From Halanaerobium salsuginis (GTDB taxonomy: Bacteria; Bacillota; Halanaerobiia; Halanaerobiales; Halanaerobiaceae): DNA of 41,018 nt. The position numbers and the translations under genes were made by a program. The notes under the pieces are model-generated. The model worked only from the letters and a program-made list of their open reading frames with translations, had not been told where the DNA came from and did not search any database. The first letter of the stretch is position 1. Each line of letters starts with the position of its first letter. Shown one piece after another: positions 37,243-41,018 of the stretch. The stretch spans positions 1 to 41,018 of the forward strand of contig NZ_FOTI01000025.1 in the NCBI RefSeq assembly GCF_900114545.1, in the 5' to 3' direction.

Positions 37243-39021
37243 ATGGCTTATAATAGATATTTTGAAGACGAAGAAATGGAAAATCTTGATCCTAATAATA
37301 TTAAACGTATTTTAACTTATTTAAAGCCATATAAATACAAAGTAGCAGTTTCTCTACTGCTTATGGCAACAGCAGCTTTTGCAGATCTTCTGGGACCCTA
37401 TTTAACTAAGGTTGCGATAGATAGTTATATAACTGTAGGTGATTACCAGGGGCTGACAATGATTAGTTTACTTTATTTAGCTTTGCTGGCTTTAAATGGC
37501 CTGGCAGTTCGCTATCGAGTTTTAATTATGAGTAAAGTTGGTCATCAGGTTGTCCGTAATATTAGGCAGCATCTTTTTCAGCATATTCAGCGGCTTTCTT
37601 TTAGCTATTTTGATTCAATTCCAGCTGGTAAAATAATTGTTCGGGTAATGAATAATGTTAACTCACTGCAGAATTTACTCGAAAATGGTTTGATCAATAT
37701 TATCACAGATGTATTTCGTTTTTTAGCAATTTTAATTATTATGCTGAACCTTGATTTACGGCTTACTCTAATTTCAATTACAGTAATGCCGGTCTTAATT
37801 ATAATTATTTTTCTGCTTAAAAAGAAAATAAGAATTGGTTGGCGAACTGTACAAAAAAAGCGATCTAATATGAATGCCTATATTCACGAAAGTTTAACTG
37901 GAATGCAAATTACTCAGGCTTTTGTGAGAGAAAAAAAGAATAGTGGTATCTTTAGTGATTTGCAGACTGATTATTTGAAAAACTGGATGAAAACTGTTAT
38001 GATGTCTCATGGTATTTTCCCAATTGTACTGCTGATTAATACTACTAGTGTAATTTTAATGTATCTATTTGGCATTAATTATCTCAATCAAAATTTGGTT
38101 ACAATTGGTACTTTAATTGCTCTTTTACAGTATATCTGGCGGCTCTGGCAGCCAATTATTGATATCAGTAATTTTTATAATCAGGTTCTGGTGGCTAATT
38201 CAGCTGCTGAAAGAATTTTTGATGTGCTAGATACAGAACCTGATATTACTGATCTACCTGGTGCAGTTACAATGCCTCCTATTCAGGGAGAAATAAAATT
38301 TGAAGCAGTTAATTTTAGCTATCAGCCAGAAGGAGAGCTTATTTTAAAAGATATGAATTTTGTAGTTAAACCGGGTGAAACAATCGCTTTTGTAGGAGCA
38401 ACTGGAGCTGGCAAAAGTACAATTATAAACTTAATGACTAGATTTTATGATATTGATCAAGGCAAGATATTAATTGATGGGCATGATATCCAGCAGGTTA
38501 AAATAGAATCATTGCGTAAGCAAATTGGAGTTATGATGCAGGATACATTTATATTTTCCGGTACAATTGCAGATAATATTCGCTATGGTAATCTGGAGGC
38601 AGAAAGATCCGATATAGAAAAAGCAGCTAGCATGGTTTATGCAGACAGCTTTATCCGGGAAATGGAAGCAGGGTATGATACAGAAGTTAATGAACGTGGC
38701 TCCCGATTATCTGTTGGACAGAGGCAGCTCCTTTCTTTTGCCAGAACAATTCTTTCTGATCCTAAAATTTTAATATTAGATGAAGCAACTTCCAGTATTG
38801 ATACTCAAACTGAAATTTTAGTGCAGAAGGCAACTCAGGCAGTTCTGAAAGGTAGAACTTCTTTTGTTATTGCTCACCGCCTTTCTACAATTAGAAATGC
38901 AGATCGAATTATGGTACTTGAAGCAGGAGAAATAATTGAAAATGGTACTCATGCTGAATTGATGGCTCAACAGGGACATTACTATGATCTCTATATGGCC
39001 CAATATAATAGAGTTATTTAA
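37243..39021 (+). CDS. Heterodimeric ABC exporter, subunit with catalytic glutamate
   Basis: Partner of the preceding half-transporter, 592 residues. Walker A GATGAGKST is 385-393; the signature is LSVGQ (489-493), a departure from LSGGQ; Walker B ILILDE has catalytic E514. Together the pair has one complete ATP site (Walker motifs here, LSGGQ from the partner) and one degenerate site (D496 of the partner, LSVGQ here). The ATG abuts the upstream stop codon, so translation is coupled. A membrane domain of six helices occupies about residues 30-330. No clear terminator follows. Confidence 0.9.
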   Translation: MAYNRYFEDEEMENLDPNNIKRILTYLKPYKYKVAVSLLLMATAAFADLLGPYLTKVAIDSYITVGDYQGLTMISLLYLALLALNGLAVRYRVLIMSKVGHQVVRNIRQHLFQHIQRLSFSYFDSIPAGKIIVRVMNNVNSLQNLLENGLINIITDVFRFLAILIIMLNLDLRLTLISITVMPVLIIIIFLLKKKIRIGWRTVQKKRSNMNAYIHESLTGMQITQAFVREKKNSGIFSDLQTDYLKNWMKTVMMSHGIFPIVLLINTTSVILMYLFGINYLNQNLVTIGTLIALLQYIWRLWQPIIDISNFYNQVLVANSAAERIFDVLDTEPDITDLPGAVTMPPIQGEIKFEAVNFSYQPEGELILKDMNFVVKPGETIAFVGATGAGKSTIINLMTRFYDIDQGKILIDGHDIQQVKIESLRKQIGVMMQDTFIFSGTIADNIRYGNLEAERSDIEKAASMVYADSFIREMEAGYDTEVNERGSRLSVGQRQLLSFARTILSDPKILILDEATSSIDTQTEILVQKATQAVLKGRTSFVIAHRLSTIRNADRIMVLEAGEIIENGTHAELMAQQGHYYDLYMAQYNRVI

Positions 39022-39082
39022 TCTGCTTTTTTGGCTTAAAATGTTAACTGTCCTACAATTTTTAAATGATTAGTAATTATTC

Positions 39083-39110
39083 TTGACAGTGGTCAATAAT
39101 TATGTATAAT
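39083..39110 (+). promoter_or_regulatory. Consensus promoter of micropeptide gene 1
   Basis: TTGACA (39083-39088), 16-base spacer, TATAAT (39105-39110): both hexamers are perfect. The leader of about 60 bases contains GTCACTA (39154-39160), also seen before micropeptide gene 2. Confidence 0.85.
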
Positions 39111-39176
39111 ATAAAATATAATCTTTATAAGATAATCACTAATAATCTATTTGGTCACTAAAAGGAGTGATTAATA

Positions 39177-39302
39177 ATGCTAAAAAGAATGATTCATTTT
39201 ATTGATGAGGTTGCCAGTGAAGGTAAGCGGATTGAAAATAACTTAAGAAAAGTAAAAAATGAATATCGTAATGATGAATATAATGGTTATATGAACTTTT
39301 AG
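39177..39302 (+). CDS. Micropeptide 1 (41 residues, unknown function)
   Basis: A very short gene I do not recognise from any named family. It has a perfect promoter, AAAGGAGTGATTAATA before the ATG, and a strong terminator behind, so it is very likely expressed. The peptide starts with a hydrophobic stretch (MLKRMIHFI), then a charged helical part with EGKRIENNL at 15-23, and ends DEYNGYMNF. The first 25 residues could form an amphipathic helix. It matches two more tiny genes at 40621 and 40811 (shared F8, EG.RIE.NL block, and a C-terminal D-[AE]-[YF] motif ending in an aromatic residue). No signal peptide cleavage site. Membrane association, signalling or toxin roles are all open. Confidence 0.75.
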   Translation: MLKRMIHFIDEVASEGKRIENNLRKVKNEYRNDEYNGYMNF

Positions 39303-39372
39303 TAAATAAATTCTAATAAACTAAAATATTTAATTTATTTGCTAATTAAATCTTAATCAGAAAATCGTTTAG

Positions 39373-39412
39373 AATAAAGCTAGTAATTCTGAATAGAATT
39401 ACTAGCTTTATT
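39373..39412 (+). terminator. Terminator after micropeptide gene 1
   Basis: AATAAAGCTAGTAATTCT (39373-39390) pairs perfectly over 18 bases with its complement at 39395-39412 around GAAT. The following T run is short, but the stem is very stable. It separates the micropeptide from the aldo/keto reductase. Confidence 0.75.
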
Positions 39413-39494
39413 AATTTGTGCTTTAAATAAAGGAATGATATAATATTTTTAAGAAAATTCAATTATTTAAAGAAGTTCTAAGGAGGCCAAAAAA

Positions 39495-40478
39495 TTGCAA
39501 TACCGTAAATTAGGCAAAACAGGATTCGAAGTTTCGGAAGTATCTTTTGGCAGTTGGGCTATTGGTGGCTCCTGGGGAGAAGTAGATGATCGGCAGAGTA
39601 AAGAAGCTTTAGAAACTGCTGTTCAGGAAGGAATTAATTTTTTTGATACAGCAGATGTTTATGGTGACGGTCGCAGTGAAAGGTTAATTGCTGATCTGAA
39701 AGCTGAAACTGGTAAAAAAATTTATATAGCAACCAAAGCTGGTCGCAGATTGAATCCTCATACAGCAATTGGTTATAATAAGGAGAATTTAACTAAATTT
39801 GTAGAAAGAAGTTTGCAAAATTTAAGGGTAGAAACTATTGACTTATTACAGCTGCACTGTCCACCCACTGAAGTATATTCTAAAGTAGAAGTATTTGAAG
39901 CATTAGAAGATTTAGTTCAGGCTGGTAAAATTAAAAATTATGGTGTTAGTGTGGAAAAAGTAGCAGAGGCAGAGCAGGCTTTAAAATATGATAATCTGGC
40001 AACTATTCAGATTATTTATAATATGTTTCGTCATAAGCCAGCTGATAAATTATTTGCTAAAGCTAAAGCTAAAAATGTTGGTATTATCTGTCGGGTTCCC
40101 CTGGCGAGTGGACTTTTGACAGGTAAATTTTCGGCTGATTCTAGTTTTGCAAAAGATGATCATCGTAATTATAATCGAAATGGAGAAGCTTTTGATAAAG
40201 GGGAAACTTTTTCAGGAGTTGATTTTAATCTCGGGCTAAAAGCAGTCGCTGAATTAGAAGAAATTAAACCAGCTGATTTAACTATGGCCCAATTTGCTTT
40301 AAAATGGATTTTAATGAATGATGCAGTTAGTTGTGTAATTCCGGGTAGTAAAAAGCCAGACCAGGTTAAAGATAATGTGGCAGCTTCTACAGCAGCTGAT
40401 TTATCATCAGATGTCATGAATGAAGTTGATCGAATTTATGATAAATATATTAGAGATTCTGTTCATGATCGTTGGTAA
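39495..40478 (+). CDS. Aldo/keto reductase
   Basis: NAD(P)H-dependent oxidoreductase of the aldo/keto reductase superfamily, 327 residues. The catalytic tetrad is complete: D51 and Y56 in DTADVYGDG, K81 in ATKAGR, H121 in LQLHCPP. SCVIPGSKKPDQVKDN near residue 283 is the cofactor phosphate loop. The start is a TTG at 39495, chosen because AAGGAGG (39480-39486) sits eight bases before it. Substrate unknown; possibly a sugar aldehyde or other carbonyl. It lies between micropeptide genes 1 and 2; whether that means a shared function is not clear. It has no good promoter of its own. Confidence 0.92.
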   Translation: MQYRKLGKTGFEVSEVSFGSWAIGGSWGEVDDRQSKEALETAVQEGINFFDTADVYGDGRSERLIADLKAETGKKIYIATKAGRRLNPHTAIGYNKENLTKFVERSLQNLRVETIDLLQLHCPPTEVYSKVEVFEALEDLVQAGKIKNYGVSVEKVAEAEQALKYDNLATIQIIYNMFRHKPADKLFAKAKAKNVGIICRVPLASGLLTGKFSADSSFAKDDHRNYNRNGEAFDKGETFSGVDFNLGLKAVAELEEIKPADLTMAQFALKWILMNDAVSCVIPGSKKPDQVKDNVAASTAADLSSDVMNEVDRIYDKYIRDSVHDRW

Positions 40479-40514
40479 AGTAATTTTCTGTAAATTTAGA
40501 CTTTAATTAAAAGC

Positions 40515-40542
40515 TTGACACCCAACTTAAAACGTGTATAAT
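40515..40542 (+). promoter_or_regulatory. Consensus promoter of micropeptide genes 2-3
   Basis: TTGACA (40515-40520), 16-base spacer, TATAAT (40537-40542), again perfect hexamers with the same spacing as the promoter at 39083. GTCACTA recurs in the leader at 40571-40577. Confidence 0.85.
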
Positions 40543-40620
40543 GAAAATAAGATATAAGTTAAATAATAAAGTCACTAGAATACTATAAGATTATAAGACT
40601 ATAAGAAAGGGTGATTAATA

Positions 40621-40749
40621 ATGTTTAACACATTGTTTTCATTTTTTAAGAGCATTGATGCTGAGGGTAGAAGGATTGAGAGTAATCTTCAATCTGTAAA
40701 AGAAAAACAGCTCAAACATGATGCTTATGTTAATTTGAAGCATTACTAA
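40621..40749 (+). CDS. Micropeptide 2 (42 residues, unknown function)
   Basis: Paralogue of the gene at 39177. The peptide begins MFNTLFSFF, has AEGRRIESNL at 14-23 and VKEK at 26-29, and ends DAYVNLKHY. It aligns without gaps to micropeptide 1 over the first 27 residues, with M1, F8, E15, G16, R18, I19, E20, N22, L23, V26 and K27 identical. The ribosome site is AAAGGGTGATTAATA, nearly the same as before micropeptide 1. It is followed after 61 bases by a third copy, probably on the same transcript. No known family recognised. Confidence 0.75.
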   Translation: MFNTLFSFFKSIDAEGRRIESNLQSVKEKQLKHDAYVNLKHY

Positions 40750-40810
40750 GTTTGAAGTTAAGAAAATAATCCTTATAACTAAAATAATTTAATCAGAAAG
40801 GATGATTTAA

Positions 40811-40909
40811 ATGTTGAGTAATATGTTTGGATTTATTAGAGAGGCCAGAAAAGATTCAAGAGAAAATAATGATAGACTTGATGCTTTTAAAACTCTCGGT
40901 AATTACTAA
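40811..40909 (+). CDS. Micropeptide 3 (32 residues, unknown function)
   Basis: Shortest member of the trio. It starts MLSNMFGFI, continues with a charged stretch containing RENNDRL, and ends DAFKTLGNY. The ending matches DAYVNLKHY of micropeptide 2 at D, A, an aromatic third residue, L six in, and the final Y. About ten residues of the middle are missing compared with the others. The ribosome site is AAAGGATGATTTAA. It has no separate promoter and no visible terminator before the window ends. A TTGACA at 40933 might begin a further unit, but no -10 fits it well. Confidence 0.65.
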   Translation: MLSNMFGFIREARKDSRENNDRLDAFKTLGNY

Positions 40910-41018
40910 ATAAAACTATAAATAAAGGTTCTTTGACAAATGTTGTGAAATCTAAATAGCACCGTTTGAATCATGTTATCTCTTTGTTTTTTTGAATTAC
41001 TCTTAAATACTTAGCAAT
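40910..41018. other. Right-edge intergenic sequence
   Basis: AT-rich sequence with an isolated TTGACA at 40933-40938. No open frame, hairpin or repeat that I can support. Confidence 0.6.

Noticed and set aside
40933-40956. Promoter after micropeptide 3
   Set aside because: TTGACA is present, but no convincing -10 lies at 16-18 bases and no gene is visible before the window ends.

Overview
The window is AT-rich with short intergenic gaps and strong AGGAGG-type ribosome binding sites. Its genes point to an anaerobic, saccharolytic Firmicutes-like bacterium, most likely a member of the Halanaerobiales such as Halanaerobium (inference). The reasons are the Asr-type sulfite reductase, SAM-riboswitch methionine genes, a YesL/YesM/YesN-type sugar sensing system, and two exported solute-binding proteins that have signal peptides without a lipobox cysteine. 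The last point fits a diderm envelope with a real periplasm. There is no rRNA, tRNA or CRISPR array.

Layout. (1) 1-280: the 5' end of an insertion-sequence transposase running off the left edge on the minus strand, with a structured leader. (2) 460-3332: asrABC, dissimilatory or detoxifying sulfite reduction to sulfide. (3) 3351-5941: promoter, SAM-I riboswitch and metY-metA, which feed sulfide into homocysteine. The operon ends in a terminator lying inside the convergent lacI gene. (4) 5942-9377: a divergent lacI-family repressor and a GH36 alpha-galactosidase. (5) 9560-16771: tandem promoters, an Opp/Dpp-type oligosaccharide ABC importer (solute-binding protein, two permeases, two ATPases) and a GH1 beta-glucosidase. 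(6) 16776-25125: a structured leader, a chemoreceptor, GH2 beta-mannosidase, an AGE-family epimerase and two GH130 mannoside phosphorylases. (7) 25292-28857: a second sugar importer of the LplB/YtcP type. (8) 28908-32110: YesN-YesM-YesL sensing genes. (9) 32171-39021: a CE7 acetyl esterase, a second GH36 alpha-galactosidase and a heterodimeric ABC exporter. (10) 39083-40909: an aldo/keto reductase flanked by three tiny, related genes of 32-42 codons with consensus promoters. They look like an undescribed micropeptide family.

Together, regions 4-9 form a beta-mannan (acetylated galactoglucomannan) utilisation locus. Oligosaccharides are imported; galactosyl side groups are removed by two alpha-galactosidases and acetyl groups by the CE7 esterase. 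The backbone is then dismantled by beta-glucosidase, beta-mannosidase, the epimerase (mannobiose to mannosyl-glucose) and the GH130 phosphorylases, which save ATP by releasing mannose-1-phosphate. No endo-mannanase is present, so the polymer must be cut by an enzyme encoded elsewhere or by other organisms. Most of these operons end in a clear intrinsic terminator, which divides the locus into separately transcribed modules.
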